Assembly (NCBI GenBank): GCA_017394805.1
Contig: JAFPXC010000013.1
Coordinates: 62,001 to 126,000 of the forward strand
Length of the DNA stretch: 64,000 nucleotides
Source of the DNA: Clostridia bacterium
Lineage (GTDB): Bacteria; Bacillota; Clostridia; Christensenellales; CAG-1252
Direction: 5' to 3'
Part shown: positions 51,644 through 60,962 of the stretch, one piece after another
How positions within the stretch are numbered: the first letter of the stretch is position 1
Layout of the letters: every line of letters starts with the position of its first letter
Made by a program: the position numbers and the translations under genes
The notes under the pieces: model-generated
Database searches by the model: none
The model's input: only the letters and a program-made list of their open reading frames with translations
Told to the model about the DNA's origin: nothing

Positions 51644-51709
51644 TCAAGCAAGGCAACGAGCCACGCTACTTCGCCCGATATCGTCTCCGTCACATAAGTG
51701 AACTTTCAT
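51644..51709 (-). CDS. 21-residue leader peptide upstream of mgtE
   Basis: ATG at 51709 stands 8 nt after a perfect AAGGAGG and is read for 21 codons to TGA; the product starts MKVHLCDGDD and ends VARCLA. The stop is 26 nt before mgtE, in a different frame. Its 3' part overlaps an imperfect hairpin (AGCGTGG 51667-51661 with CCTTGCT 51653-51647) followed by a T-rich run, as in translation-controlled attenuators. Role in Mg2+ control is inferred. Confidence 0.55.
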   Translation of the reverse strand: MKVHLCDGDDIGRSSVARCLA

Positions 51710-51738
51710 GACTCGTACCTCCTTTTTAAGATATATAC

Positions 51739-51768
51739 AGTATAAGCCCCTCGGCGTAGTGCTGTCAA
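51739..51768 (-). promoter_or_regulatory. Promoter of the leader ORF-mgtE unit
   Basis: On the minus strand TTGACA, 18-nt spacer, TATACT. The predicted start of transcription is ~20 nt before the leader ATG. Confidence 0.75.
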
Positions 51769-51845
51769 CCCTTCCCGCCAAAAAACTTCGTCTCGCGTTT
51801 CGTTTGTCGTCCGCGCCGCCTTTTCGCCCGCGAGACGGGGCGTAT

Positions 51846-51888
51846 GGTAACGAAAAAGCACGGGACGTACCCGTGCTTTTTCGTTACC
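51846..51888. terminator. Palindromic terminator after the SPFH gene
   Basis: Perfect arms GGTAACGAAAAAGCACGGG / CCCGTGCTTTTTCGTTACC with loop ACGTA, 13 nt downstream of the SPFH stop codon. Confidence 0.9.
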
Positions 51889-51901
51889 GCCTTGCGACGG
51901 C

Positions 51902-52879
51902 TTATTTCTTGTCCGTCTTGTCCACCTTGTCCGTAGTGGTCTCGGCAAGGGCTTTGATAAGACCGGTGACGTTGGCGATTTCGGTAGGCACCACGATCTT
52001 GGTGGACTTGCCGTCCGCCACCACTTTCAAGGCCTCGTACCCTTCGAGGGTGAGATAGCTGTTGGTGGGAGCGGCTTGATTAATCAACGTAATGGCTTGC
52101 GCTTTACCTTCGCCTTCGGCGATGAGCGCGGCTTTCTCGGCCTCGGCGGCCATGATACGCGCTTGTTTTTGGGCGTCCGCCGCCAATAGTTGCGCTTCGC
52201 GATCGGCTTGCGCTCTCAAAATCTTGCTTTCCTTTTCACCTTCGGCGATCAAGATGGAAGATTTCTTTTCACCTTCGGCTTTGAGGATTTGCTCACGGCG
52301 TTCACGCTCGGCGCGCATTTGCTTCTCCATGGCTTCCTGAATGTCCTTGGGCGGCAAAATGTTCTTGAGTTCCACGCGGTTGATCTTGATGCCCCAGGGG
52401 TCGGTGGCTTCGTCCAGAATGATACGCATCTTGCTGTTGACGGTGTCGCGCGAGGTAAGGGTTTCGTCCAACTCCAATTCGCCTACGATGTTACGCAGGG
52501 TAGTGGCCGTCAGGTTCTCGATAGCCGAGATGGGGCGGTCGACGCCGTAGGTGTACAGTTTGGGATCGGTGATGGCGAAATAGACGACGGTGTCTATCTG
52601 CATGGTGACGTTATCTTTGGTGATGACGGGTTGCGGCTTGAAGTCGGCCACGATCTCCTTGAGGGAGATAGGTCTGGACGCGCGGTCCAATATGGGCATG
52701 ATCCAATGGATACCCGTGTTGAGCGTGCGGTGGTAGCGTCCCAGCCGCTCCACGATGACGGCGGTGGATTGACGCACGACCTTGATGCCCGACGCGACGA
52801 TGATGAGAATGATGAATGCCAAAATGCCGATGATAATGCCGGCGATGGCACCCGACGAAATGCTTGCCAAAATAATCAT
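51902..52879 (-). CDS. SPFH/Band-7 (stomatin-like) membrane scaffold protein
   Basis: 325 residues. An N-terminal membrane helix (~10-32) precedes the SPFH domain (VVRQSTAVIVERLGRYHRTLNTGIHW; DPWGIKINRVELKNI), followed by a long Ala/Glu/Lys coiled coil (EKQMRAERERREQ, AEGEKE repeats). Members form large membrane rings that organise microdomains. The NfeD-like gene directly upstream is the usual partner. Confidence 0.92.
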   Translation of the reverse strand: MIILASISSGAIAGIIIGILAFIILIIVASGIKVVRQSTAVIVERLGRYHRTLNTGIHWIMPILDRASRPISLKEIVADFKPQPVITKDNVTMQIDTVVYFAITDPKLYTYGVDRPISAIENLTATTLRNIVGELELDETLTSRDTVNSKMRIILDEATDPWGIKINRVELKNILPPKDIQEAMEKQMRAERERREQILKAEGEKKSSILIAEGEKESKILRAQADREAQLLAADAQKQARIMAAEAEKAALIAEGEGKAQAITLINQAAPTNSYLTLEGYEALKVVADGKSTKIVVPTEIANVTGLIKALAETTTDKVDKTDKK

Positions 52880-52901
52880 AAAAACCTCCTGATTTTACGC
52901 G

Positions 52902-53333
52902 CTATTTGCGCTCGGCTATCAACTTGTTGCCGTCGATAGCGATTATCGTTACGATTTCACCCGCGGGAAGCGGCGTGTCGTCTTTGGACTTGATACTCCA
53001 TACCACGTCCCCCACCTTTGCCTGACCAAGCTGGTCGAAATTGGCCTCCACCGTCATGCGCACTTCGCGGCCGATGAGGCTGTCCGTGTTGGTGGCTTGG
53101 TGGCGGTGCATAAAGTACTTGTTGCAGATGGGGCGCAGGAAAACGAGCAGTACCGTGGAGAGGACGACGAAGATGATGACTTGCGCCCACCAAGGCAACC
53201 CGGGGATGAACGCCAGCCCCAAGCACAGCAAAGACGATATGGCGAACCATAGCGAAACGAATTGCGGCGTGGCCAATTCGACGACCAAAGTGACGACGAA
53301 TATACCCAGCCAAATCCACACCATAATAGGCAT
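52902..53333 (-). CDS. NfeD-like membrane protein
   Basis: 143 residues. Membrane segments fill the first ~75 residues; the C-terminal ~60 form a small OB-fold (SLIGREVRMTVEANFDQLGQAKVGDVVWSI; GEIVTIIAIDGNKLIAE) typical of short NfeD proteins. It is co-transcribed with the SPFH gene, as in many bacteria, and both probably act in membrane quality control. The ATG at 53333 sits 8 nt from AAGGAGG; a GTG at 53342 would overlap that site. Confidence 0.9.
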   Translation of the reverse strand: MPIMVWIWLGIFVVTLVVELATPQFVSLWFAISSLLCLGLAFIPGLPWWAQVIIFVVLSTVLLVFLRPICNKYFMHRHQATNTDSLIGREVRMTVEANFDQLGQAKVGDVVWSIKSKDDTPLPAGEIVTIIAIDGNKLIAERK

Positions 53334-53378
53334 ATAACGCACCTCCTTGTTAGCGTTAGCGCGTTTGCGCTTACGATT

Positions 53379-53407
53379 ATTATACGACTTTTTCGCCCGA
53401 TTGACAA
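53379..53407 (-). promoter_or_regulatory. Promoter of the NfeD-SPFH pair
   Basis: On the minus strand TTGTCA, 17-nt spacer, TATAAT. Confidence 0.75.
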
Positions 53408-53496
53408 TACTCTCGCGTCATTTTCACGTGTTTTTCGGCGAAACACGGGTATAAGCGCACCAAATATTTACAAGTGTCTAAACTTAAAATATGGTA

Positions 53497-53525
53497 TTGA
53501 CGAAAAGGATAATTGCTATTATAAT
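53497..53525 (+). promoter_or_regulatory. Promoter of the paired membrane proteins
   Basis: TTGACG, 17-nt spacer, TATAAT, ~50 nt before the ATG at 53579. Confidence 0.8.
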
Positions 53526-53578
53526 AGAAAATACGGAATAGTATCTATTTCGATTTTTGGCGAGGAGATATAACCAAA

Positions 53579-55474
53579 ATGCATCTGAATATGAAATTGA
53601 AAAGAAAGCAGACGTTGTTGGGTATACTGAAGACCATCGCCTATTTTGCGGGCTATCCCCTCATGGTGCTGTTCGTCGCCATCGGTAGCGTGCCCTTTAT
53701 GAAAGAGGGCGCGTTCAGCGGCACGTGGTACCTCGGCATAGTCATCGCGCTCATCCCCTGGTTGGTCGGCGCGATATTGCAGATAGCGTTCGGTTGCGTT
53801 ACTCAAAACCAATACTTCAAGACCTTGGTCGTCGGCATCGTTTCCACGGTGTGTATGCTGGGTTGCGCTTTGGCGTTGGACTTCAACGGCAAGCAGGTAA
53901 TGGCGGATATGAACGAGCGCTACGTCGCCACCCAGACCAAGGATGCGGACGGCAACACGGTCGTCACGGCCAAGACGATCACCGTGCCCACCTACCGTAT
54001 GGGTGCGGACGGCAAAGTGGGCACCGCCACTTGGACGATGAGCAGTACGGCGGTCACGTTCGAGACCATCGACTTCCTCAAAGGTCACTATCTCACGCTT
54101 ACGCCCGGCTACGGCAGTGTTACCGAGTCCTACCTGTCCGAGCTCGGCAACTTCCAGCGCATTTATAACGTAAGCCTGTACGGCGAAAACAAGAAGGTCA
54201 CCGCGGACGGCAAGTCGGTCACCAATACCGACCTGTCTTTGGCGACCATCGATCCCGCCACGGGCATTCCGTTCAACAAAAACGGCGTGGTCAGCGAGAG
54301 TTACGTCTACTCGGTCGATTTTGCGCTCAACGTGCTCATCAACTACTACGAAGCCGTCAACAAGTTCGCCACCCTCAACGTGGATATGACGCCCTACGTC
54401 GCCAAGATCGAGGTGGAACAACCCATGGCCGACGACGAGACGCCCAACGATTACAAGGCCCGCGTCGCCGCGATGAGCCACGAAGAGAAGTTGGAAACGG
54501 ACGCGCAATACAGAGCGCGCATCGCCGCCATGACGCCGCAAGAGAAGTTGGAGGCCGTGTACAAGGCCGAGCTCAAGCGCGTCAAGGAGAGCGAAGAGTA
54601 CAGGACGTACCAAACGAGCGACGAGTACGTCGCCGCCTATGGCGAAAACGGCACGGCCAAGGGCTATATGCTCACGGTCGAGCGGGTCAAAGAGATTTTG
54701 CCCGTGTTGGTCAAATACGTCACGTTCGTCCTGAAACGCAGCCAAGTGGTGTCCGACTTGTACGATATGGTCAACGGTTTGTTGAGTTTGGAGAAACTCA
54801 ACGAGACGCTCGCCAAAGAGAATTACACGTTGCAAGACGTGGTCGATTGGTTCAACGACGAGGTCAAGGGTGGCTTGGTCGCCTTCATTCCCGAGGAGAC
54901 TTTGGACGGCATCGCCGCTTTGATCACCGAGGAGAATCTGCAGGCCCTTCTCGAGGACTACGTCTACTACTATTCACCTTCCGTGCGCACGGCGTTCGAT
55001 TTCTTTGGCGAAGCCAAAGATGCGGGCGGCAACCTCATCGGCAACTTTGAGAAAGAGACGGGCGTGGGCGAAGACGCCAAGACGCTCACCTTCACGGCGG
55101 AAGAAATGCGCACCTTTGCCTACGCGCGCTACTACGCCAAGACCAACGGCGCCTTCATCGGCTCGGTGCTGGTGGGCAACAACGACGACGGCTTGGGCGC
55201 TTTGCTCAACGCGGACGGCAACATCGGTCAAATCACGATGTCCACTTCCGGCTATCCCGCGTCGCACGCCTTCACGATGGACCAAATCTACCAACTCAAA
55301 GCGGACAAGGAGTATATTCCTTCCCTGTTCCCCGCGTTGGCGGCCCGTCGCTATCTGTATATCTTTATGGGTATCGTGCTTTTGAGCATCGTACTCTTCT
55401 ACCAATTCGCCAACCGCGAGAACGAGGTGATCGCCTCGCTTGTGGTCAATAACGTCAAAGGAGGTGCGAAATAA
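53579..55474 (+). CDS. Membrane protein A with a large extracytoplasmic domain
   Basis: 631 residues. Three N-terminal membrane helices (~14-38, 46-68, 78-97), a ~490-residue domain outside the membrane, then a C-terminal helix (~592-612). The outer domain contains a tandem motif, MSHEEKLETDAQYRARIAAM followed by TPQEKLEAVYKAEL. The first helix (TLLGILKTIAYFAGYPLMVL) matches that of the next gene (TLLTVFKVILHVVGWPLLIA), so the two are paralogues. No family or catalytic motif was recognised. The stop overlaps the next start by one base. Confidence 0.75.
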   Translation: MHLNMKLKRKQTLLGILKTIAYFAGYPLMVLFVAIGSVPFMKEGAFSGTWYLGIVIALIPWLVGAILQIAFGCVTQNQYFKTLVVGIVSTVCMLGCALALDFNGKQVMADMNERYVATQTKDADGNTVVTAKTITVPTYRMGADGKVGTATWTMSSTAVTFETIDFLKGHYLTLTPGYGSVTESYLSELGNFQRIYNVSLYGENKKVTADGKSVTNTDLSLATIDPATGIPFNKNGVVSESYVYSVDFALNVLINYYEAVNKFATLNVDMTPYVAKIEVEQPMADDETPNDYKARVAAMSHEEKLETDAQYRARIAAMTPQEKLEAVYKAELKRVKESEEYRTYQTSDEYVAAYGENGTAKGYMLTVERVKEILPVLVKYVTFVLKRSQVVSDLYDMVNGLLSLEKLNETLAKENYTLQDVVDWFNDEVKGGLVAFIPEETLDGIAALITEENLQALLEDYVYYYSPSVRTAFDFFGEAKDAGGNLIGNFEKETGVGEDAKTLTFTAEEMRTFAYARYYAKTNGAFIGSVLVGNNDDGLGALLNADGNIGQITMSTSGYPASHAFTMDQIYQLKADKEYIPSLFPALAARRYLYIFMGIVLLSIVLFYQFANRENEVIASLVVNNVKGGAK

Positions 55475-57189
55475 TGAATAAGACTCTGCTTACCGTTTTC
55501 AAAGTTATTTTGCACGTCGTCGGGTGGCCCTTGCTCATCGCGTTGGTGTTTATCCTCAACCGCAACGTCATTGCGGGCGGCAGTATGTACGGCCTGGCCG
55601 TCTTCGTGTGCGTTATCGTCGCCGCCGTGATGGCGCTCGTCTACTACCTCGCCTACTTCTTGGTGCGCACCAAGAAGAAGCGTTCCATTCGCAATCAGCA
55701 CATCATCGTGGCCATCGTGGCGATATGCTGTCTGTGCGGTTTTTGGGCCTTGCTGGACGCCTTTATCCCCGGGCCTCTCGAGACCGCTACCAGCAGTACC
55801 CTTCGTTGGGAAGACTTGTCCGACAACTGGGGCGCTCGCGCCGAGGTGCAGGAGAAACTCCTCAACGACTACGTCACGATGAACTTCGAGTTGGGTCGTC
55901 TCAAATCCCCCAACGGCGAGACCAAAGAGGACTATATTAAGCAAGGGCCCAACGGCAACGCCGAACTCAAAGCCCTGCTGAACGCCGACTTCCACAGCGA
56001 AGACAGCGACGGTTACGCGAGTTACAAAGGTCCCTCCATCGACTACGCGCAGGCCGACCGCATGACCATTCCCGTCCTGCTGCACCTGTTCCTCGACGAC
56101 CGCAGCAACGTGCAGGGTGCCAACAGCGACTACGCCAAAGAGAACAATCTGCCCTCTCTCCCCATCGCCGTACCCTACTACGACGTGTATTCGGTGGGTG
56201 AGACGGACGACGAGTTGTTGTACGAGGACGTGCGCGTCTATCACGGCTACAAGGACGGCTCGGCCACGTTCTTCGTGACCGACCAAGATCTCAACGTGCA
56301 ATACGATACGAGCAAGGTCGCCGTCATCAGCAAGTTCAAAGGCAAGTGGTCGTTGGTCACCAAGATCATCGATCGTCGCGAAAACGAGACCGTCGAAGAA
56401 GTGACGCAATACGAGTCAAAAGGCGCGGCGCTCACGGCGTTGTACGCGCACGAGGAAGAGTTTGACAAGTATTTCGTGGGCGACTATCGCATGGCTTCCG
56501 TCGGTTGGCACGTTTTGGATATGATGGGCACCGCGATGGATATAAATCTCCTGTCGCAGTCTATGATGGATACCGACCTCTTGGCCGTTATCGACAGTCT
56601 GCCTTTGGAGGGCGCGCTAGCCGGCGTCAAGGACGGCATCAAGACGGCTTTGTCCAACTTCAACGTGCGTTTCGTGTCCGACGTGTTCCAGCTCGATTTG
56701 GTGCCCGACGCGTTGGCCGTGGTGGCCGACCTCGTCGCCGAGGACGAACTTTTGGGTTCGCCTTTGTACATCAGCGTGGACGCCAAGACGGGCACTTTGT
56801 CGTTGACGCCTTCTAACGCCCATCGCGGCGTATTGGGCTATATGGAGATCGCTTGGTTGCAAAATCAAGGTCTGTTGTACATCATCGTGTCCTTGTTCTC
56901 CACGCGCACGCTGTTCTACGCCTACGCGCCCTTTATGGGATTGATCGCCGTCTTGTTGGGCCTCATTCGCGAGAAAGAGAAGAAACTCGCGGAGGGCGGC
57001 GCCGTTGCTTCGGCCAACCCCAAGAAGGAGAAAAAAGCCAAGAAAGACAAGAAAGACAAGAAGCAAGAGAAGGTCGAGCAGGCCTCGCAAGAGCAACCGC
57101 AACAAGAGAACGACGTTAGCGCGGACGACTTGTTGGAAGAGGAGCCGCAGGATGCGGCGGGCAGCGACATTCTGGACTTCGACGTATAA
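55474..57189 (+). CDS. Membrane protein B, paralogue of A, with Lys-rich tail
   Basis: 571 residues with the same plan as the upstream gene: three N-terminal helices (~5-28, 38-65, 77-98), an outer domain of ~370 residues, and one or two C-terminal helices (~468-498). The cytoplasmic tail begins with a KKEKKAKKDKKDKK stretch and ends with acidic residues. AAAGGAGG lies in the end of gene A. The pair probably forms a complex. Function unknown. Confidence 0.75.
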   Translation: MNKTLLTVFKVILHVVGWPLLIALVFILNRNVIAGGSMYGLAVFVCVIVAAVMALVYYLAYFLVRTKKKRSIRNQHIIVAIVAICCLCGFWALLDAFIPGPLETATSSTLRWEDLSDNWGARAEVQEKLLNDYVTMNFELGRLKSPNGETKEDYIKQGPNGNAELKALLNADFHSEDSDGYASYKGPSIDYAQADRMTIPVLLHLFLDDRSNVQGANSDYAKENNLPSLPIAVPYYDVYSVGETDDELLYEDVRVYHGYKDGSATFFVTDQDLNVQYDTSKVAVISKFKGKWSLVTKIIDRRENETVEEVTQYESKGAALTALYAHEEEFDKYFVGDYRMASVGWHVLDMMGTAMDINLLSQSMMDTDLLAVIDSLPLEGALAGVKDGIKTALSNFNVRFVSDVFQLDLVPDALAVVADLVAEDELLGSPLYISVDAKTGTLSLTPSNAHRGVLGYMEIAWLQNQGLLYIIVSLFSTRTLFYAYAPFMGLIAVLLGLIREKEKKLAEGGAVASANPKKEKKAKKDKKDKKQEKVEQASQEQPQQENDVSADDLLEEEPQDAAGSDILDFDV

Positions 57190-57198
57190 ATAATCATG

Positions 57199-57232
57199 CC
57201 CCCGCACGGCTCGGCCTTGCGGGGGATTTTTT
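57199..57232 (+). terminator. Terminator of the membrane protein pair
   Basis: Stem CCCCCGCA / TGCGGGGG, 11-nt loop, then ATTTTTT. It separates the pair from the hydrolase gene. Confidence 0.88.
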
Positions 57233-57243
57233 GCGAGGGAATT

Positions 57244-58122
57244 ATGAAATACAAAGTCAACAGCCAAGAGATTACCGACGAAGTGAAGCAAGCGGCGGAC
57301 GGCGCGTTCGTGGACTTGCCTTGCGGCTTTACCCATTACAAAATCGAGGGCGAGACGGGCGAGTGGTGCGTGCTCACCCACGGCTATGCCACGCCTTTGT
57401 ACATCTACGACGAGGTCGCGGCGGCTTTGGTGGCGGCGGGCTACCGCGTTTTGCGGTACGACCTATTGGGGCGGGGGCTTTCCGAGCGCGTGGAGGCGGA
57501 TTACACGCCCGCGCTGTTGGGCGCCCAACTTGCGCAGTTGGTCGACGCGCTTATCCCCGACGAGCGGTTTTATCTCTTCGGTACGTCCATGGGCGGCACG
57601 GTGACGACCACCTACGTGGCGGCGCATCCCGAACGCGTCAAAAAATTGGTATTGTACGCTTCTGCGGGTATGGTGTTCGACGCGCCCGCCTATATGAAAC
57701 TCTGTCGGTGCAAAGGCGTCGGCGATTTGCTATTCGCCACGTTGGGAGCGGGGATCCTCACCAAGGGTTGCGCGTCCGAGTTGGCGCACCGTTCGCCCGA
57801 AGTGGTCGCCGCCTACCGCGACAAATTCGCCTACTACACCCAATTCAAGGGAATGATGCGTTGCGTGCTGAGCAGTCTTCGACACACCATTCTCAATTTC
57901 GACGAGGACCTCAAAGGCTACGTCGGCACGGCCGCGTCGGGCGTGCCCGTTTTGGTGGTGTGGGGCACCGAGGACAAGACCATGCCCTACTACCAGGCGG
58001 CCACTATGCAAAAAGTCATGCCCGCGATGCGTCTCGTCACCTTCGAGGGTTCGGGGCACGTCTTCCTCTACGACGAGCCCGAGCGGACGATGGCCGTCAC
58101 GTTGCCGTTTTTGGCGGAGTGA
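57244..58122 (+). CDS. Alpha/beta-fold hydrolase
   Basis: 292 residues. The nucleophile elbow GTSMGG (Ser ~119), the oxyanion-site HGYATP near residue 46 and the RYDLLGRGLS strand are typical; the Asp (VVWGTEDKTMPY) and His (EGSGHVFLYDE) complete the triad. Related to esterases and peptide or lactone hydrolases; substrate unknown. The ATG at 57244 follows GCGAGGG; an upstream ATG at 57196 falls in the terminator stem. Confidence 0.88.
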   Translation: MKYKVNSQEITDEVKQAADGAFVDLPCGFTHYKIEGETGEWCVLTHGYATPLYIYDEVAAALVAAGYRVLRYDLLGRGLSERVEADYTPALLGAQLAQLVDALIPDERFYLFGTSMGGTVTTTYVAAHPERVKKLVLYASAGMVFDAPAYMKLCRCKGVGDLLFATLGAGILTKGCASELAHRSPEVVAAYRDKFAYYTQFKGMMRCVLSSLRHTILNFDEDLKGYVGTAASGVPVLVVWGTEDKTMPYYQAATMQKVMPAMRLVTFEGSGHVFLYDEPERTMAVTLPFLAE

Positions 58123-58157
58123 CCGAAATAGGGGGGATACGTATATCCCCGAAACGA

Positions 58158-58199
58158 GCAAAAAGCGGCGAGGACTGTGCCTCGCCGCTTTGTTTTTGT
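58158..58199. terminator. Bidirectional terminator
   Basis: Stem AAAGCGGCGAGG / CCTCGCCGCTTT with a 6-nt loop, A and T runs on the two sides, between the convergent hydrolase and glycerate kinase genes. Confidence 0.88.
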
Positions 58200-58204
58200 T
58201 TCGG

Positions 58205-59293
58205 TTATCGGCGGATATTATCCGCCACCCAATCGGCCAATTCGTCCGCTGCCTTGCGTAAGGTTTCTCGCGCTTCCTTGCGGTAATCGGGGGTGGTTTG
58301 GTACTTGGCGGTGGTGAATACCGCGTCGAGTCCCCACGCCGCGTAGTCGAGCCCTGCTTGGGCCTGTCCCACCAAAGCGACCACTTTGGACTTGCAGCGG
58401 CTGATAATGCCGTCTATCACCTTGCCTTGGAAACTCTGGTCGTCCAGACATCCTTCGCCCGTCACCACGAGGTCGGCGTTGCGTACCGTTTCGTCGAATC
58501 CGACGGCGTCCAATACGGCGTCTATACCGCGCCGTCTTCTTCCGCCCAAAAAGGCCACGACGCCCGCGCCCAGACCGCCCGCCGCGCCCGCGCCTTCCCC
58601 GTCGAACTCGGTTTTGCCGTCCGCTGTGAGAATGGCGGCCACTTTGCGCAATCCCTCGTCCAACAGGGGCAAGGTTTCGTCCGTCGCGCCTTTTTGCCTG
58701 CCGTAGACGTAGGCCGCGCCGTTCGGGCCGTAGAGGGGATTTTTGACGTCGCAGAGGGCCGTTACGTCGTGCGGCGCGGCGTATTCTATGCGTTGGACCG
58801 CGGCGAGCGTACCGCCCGTGGGCACGAAGTAGCGTTCGCCGTCCCAAAAGCGGCATCCCAAGGCCGCCGCCATGCCGCACCCCAGGTCGTTGGTGGCGCT
58901 GCCGCCCAACCCCAACAAAATGCGTTTGGCACCCAGCGCTTCGGCCTCGCGTATCATTTCGCCCACGCCGTAGGTGGTGGCGTGCAATACGTCGGGCGGA
59001 TCGACGAGGGGCAGTCCCGCCGCTTGCGCCGTTTCGACGACGGCGAGGTCGCCCGCCAGCAGAAACTGCGCTTCGACCTTTTCAAACAGGGGGCCCGTCA
59101 CCGTGCGCTTGATCGTGCGGACGGGCATGGCGGCCGCCAGACATTCCACCAATCCTTCGCCCCCGTCCGATACGGGCACGGCGGAAATTTGCGCGGACGG
59201 AAAACGACGGCGCAAGCGGTCGCTTACGCAGTCGGCTATCTCCACGGCAGACAACGTGCCCTTGAAACTATCCGTTGCAATGACGATCTTCAT
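58205..59293 (-). CDS. glxK: Glycerate kinase (GlxK/GarK family)
   Basis: 362 residues. The start KIVIATDSFKGTLSA, the VPVSDGGEGLVE loop, GLGGSATNDLGCGMAAALG and the late LVVTGEGCLDDQSFQGK are the hallmarks of the family, which phosphorylates D-glycerate (to 2- or 3-phosphoglycerate). The ATG at 59293 is chosen because the conserved first strand begins there and a promoter lies 70 nt upstream. Single gene. Confidence 0.93.
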   Translation of the reverse strand: MKIVIATDSFKGTLSAVEIADCVSDRLRRRFPSAQISAVPVSDGGEGLVECLAAAMPVRTIKRTVTGPLFEKVEAQFLLAGDLAVVETAQAAGLPLVDPPDVLHATTYGVGEMIREAEALGAKRILLGLGGSATNDLGCGMAAALGCRFWDGERYFVPTGGTLAAVQRIEYAAPHDVTALCDVKNPLYGPNGAAYVYGRQKGATDETLPLLDEGLRKVAAILTADGKTEFDGEGAGAAGGLGAGVVAFLGGRRRRGIDAVLDAVGFDETVRNADLVVTGEGCLDDQSFQGKVIDGIISRCKSKVVALVGQAQAGLDYAAWGLDAVFTTAKYQTTPDYRKEARETLRKAADELADWVADNIRR

Positions 59294-59360
59294 ATCCCAT
59301 TCCTCGTGTGTTCGGTCCAATGCCGTTCTTGTGCCCATTTGCGTGGGCGCCTATATCGGC

Positions 59361-59390
59361 AGTATACCATATCCGCTCACCGTTTGCCAA
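59361..59390 (-). promoter_or_regulatory. Promoter of the glycerate kinase gene
   Basis: On the minus strand TTGGCA, 18-nt spacer, TATACT. Confidence 0.65.
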
Positions 59391-59508
59391 GACTGCGCGG
59401 CACATTTTGTATGCCGTTTTTGTGCGGTGTCGGATCGTTCCGAGGTCGGTACCCTTGTCGGGTAGAATGTTCTGCGCTGTGTATATTTCCCTTGATTGCG
59501 TATCGTCG

Positions 59509-60921
59509 TCAACAGACCTTGTAGATTTTGCCGTCTATTCCTTCTCCCTCTTGTTTATCCTTGTCCCAGGTCTTCATCTCTACCAGGTTCCAACTATTCG
59601 TGGCAAGGTAGGTCGAGCCCATCCGCGTATAGGTGCAACCGGCCTGGTATTCGGCGGGTTTCTCTTCTTTTTTCTTGCGCGAAGAGGACTGATTGTCGTC
59701 GTTGCCCGCCATCCGCTCGAGAATGAACATCACGACGGCAAATATCACGATAAGGATACACCCTATGACGTAAAGGAAGGTTTCGAACCCGTTTGAACAG
59801 CCGATTTTGGCGAACAGAATGGTTGCGACGATGAGGCACAATTCGCCGATGATGATGACCGCTAATCCTGCCATACCGCCCACCTTCACGCCCAGCAGAA
59901 TGCCGCCCGTGGCCACGCACACCAACGCGATGATACCGAGAACCACCGCCGCCGTGTGCATTTTGTCGTAGTTTTTGATGACTTTCGGCTCTTTGGGCTT
60001 TTTCTTCTTGTTTTTGGGCTGTCGCACTTTGGGCTCGCTCAGCAAGACCAATTCGTCGCTGTAAGGCGGCTTGTCATCGAATATCACGTCCGAAATGGCG
60101 ACCGCTTGCGTCGTCGTCATAGACGCGTCTTCGCGCGGCGCGATGTCTATATCCATCCAATCGTCATCTTCCGCTCGCGCTTCCTCGGGCAAGAAGGCCC
60201 CGTACGCGTTGCCGTTCGATTGTGCGGGTACGGCATTCCCTGCGACGGGACGGACCGCACCACTTGGGAAGCCGCTCTGCGCCGAAGCGGGTTTCGTCGC
60301 GGATGGCGCATAGGCGGGCGAAGTGGGACGAACCGTGTTGGGCGCAAGGGCGCCTGCCTGCGGCGCGTCGCCGCGGGTTTTCTCTCGCGCGGGCTTTCTC
60401 TCTTCTTCCTCTTCGGTTTGCCGCGCCAATGCGCATTCGACGCAGGTCAACACGAAGACGATACAAGTGAGTGCGCATAGCGCGACCCAAATCGCCGCCC
60501 AAAAATACAATCCGCTCTGTGTTCGGAAGAGCCATCGCGTAAGGGGATAAAATACATCTGCTGCCGATACGTAGGACGGTGCTATGCCACCCAATCCCGT
60601 GAAGGCAAGGAGAGTGCTGAATAATCGGACTTGTTCGTACAAAGAATAACCCAGTGCGCCGCCATACAGAACGGCCGCGCAGATCCGCAATCCCGTTTTG
60701 TCCTTTTTTACGCCGATACCTACCAATATCAACGCCACCAAAAGCGCCAATATCGAGCCGAACAAGGGCAAGAGTGCGGGCAAGAGTGCGGGAATATCCA
60801 CCGAACCGCCATGCTCCCAAGCGCCTGTCGCGGGTAGCAACTGAAACAGCCCATCCGTCATCGACAGTAGCAAGACGAGAACACCGAAGATAATAATAGT
60901 AATCCCAATGGTTTTTTTCAT
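59509..60921 (-). CDS. Hypothetical membrane protein with two helix bundles
   Basis: 470 residues. Four membrane helices in the first ~175 residues, a ~140-residue Pro/Ala-rich then acidic linker (DDDWMDIDI), a Lys-rich stretch (KNKKKKPKEPK), three more helices (~325-405), and a soluble C-terminus with two Cys (QAGCTYTRMGSTYL and the final KIYKVC). No family recognised. The ATG at 60921 follows AAAGGAG. It lies 41 nt after the BspA lipoprotein with no terminator between, so the two are probably co-transcribed. Confidence 0.7.
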   Translation of the reverse strand: MKKTIGITIIIFGVLVLLLSMTDGLFQLLPATGAWEHGGSVDIPALLPALLPLFGSILALLVALILVGIGVKKDKTGLRICAAVLYGGALGYSLYEQVRLFSTLLAFTGLGGIAPSYVSAADVFYPLTRWLFRTQSGLYFWAAIWVALCALTCIVFVLTCVECALARQTEEEEERKPAREKTRGDAPQAGALAPNTVRPTSPAYAPSATKPASAQSGFPSGAVRPVAGNAVPAQSNGNAYGAFLPEEARAEDDDWMDIDIAPREDASMTTTQAVAISDVIFDDKPPYSDELVLLSEPKVRQPKNKKKKPKEPKVIKNYDKMHTAAVVLGIIALVCVATGGILLGVKVGGMAGLAVIIIGELCLIVATILFAKIGCSNGFETFLYVIGCILIVIFAVVMFILERMAGNDDNQSSSRKKKEEKPAEYQAGCTYTRMGSTYLATNSWNLVEMKTWDKDKQEGEGIDGKIYKVC

Positions 60922-60962
60922 GTCCTTTCTCCTTTGAACCTTATGAATATCATTTAGTCGTT

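Noticed and set aside
51618-51740. M-box (ykoK) Mg2+ riboswitch before mgtE
   Set aside because: The leader is too short and is largely filled by a small ORF; no matching stem pattern was seen.
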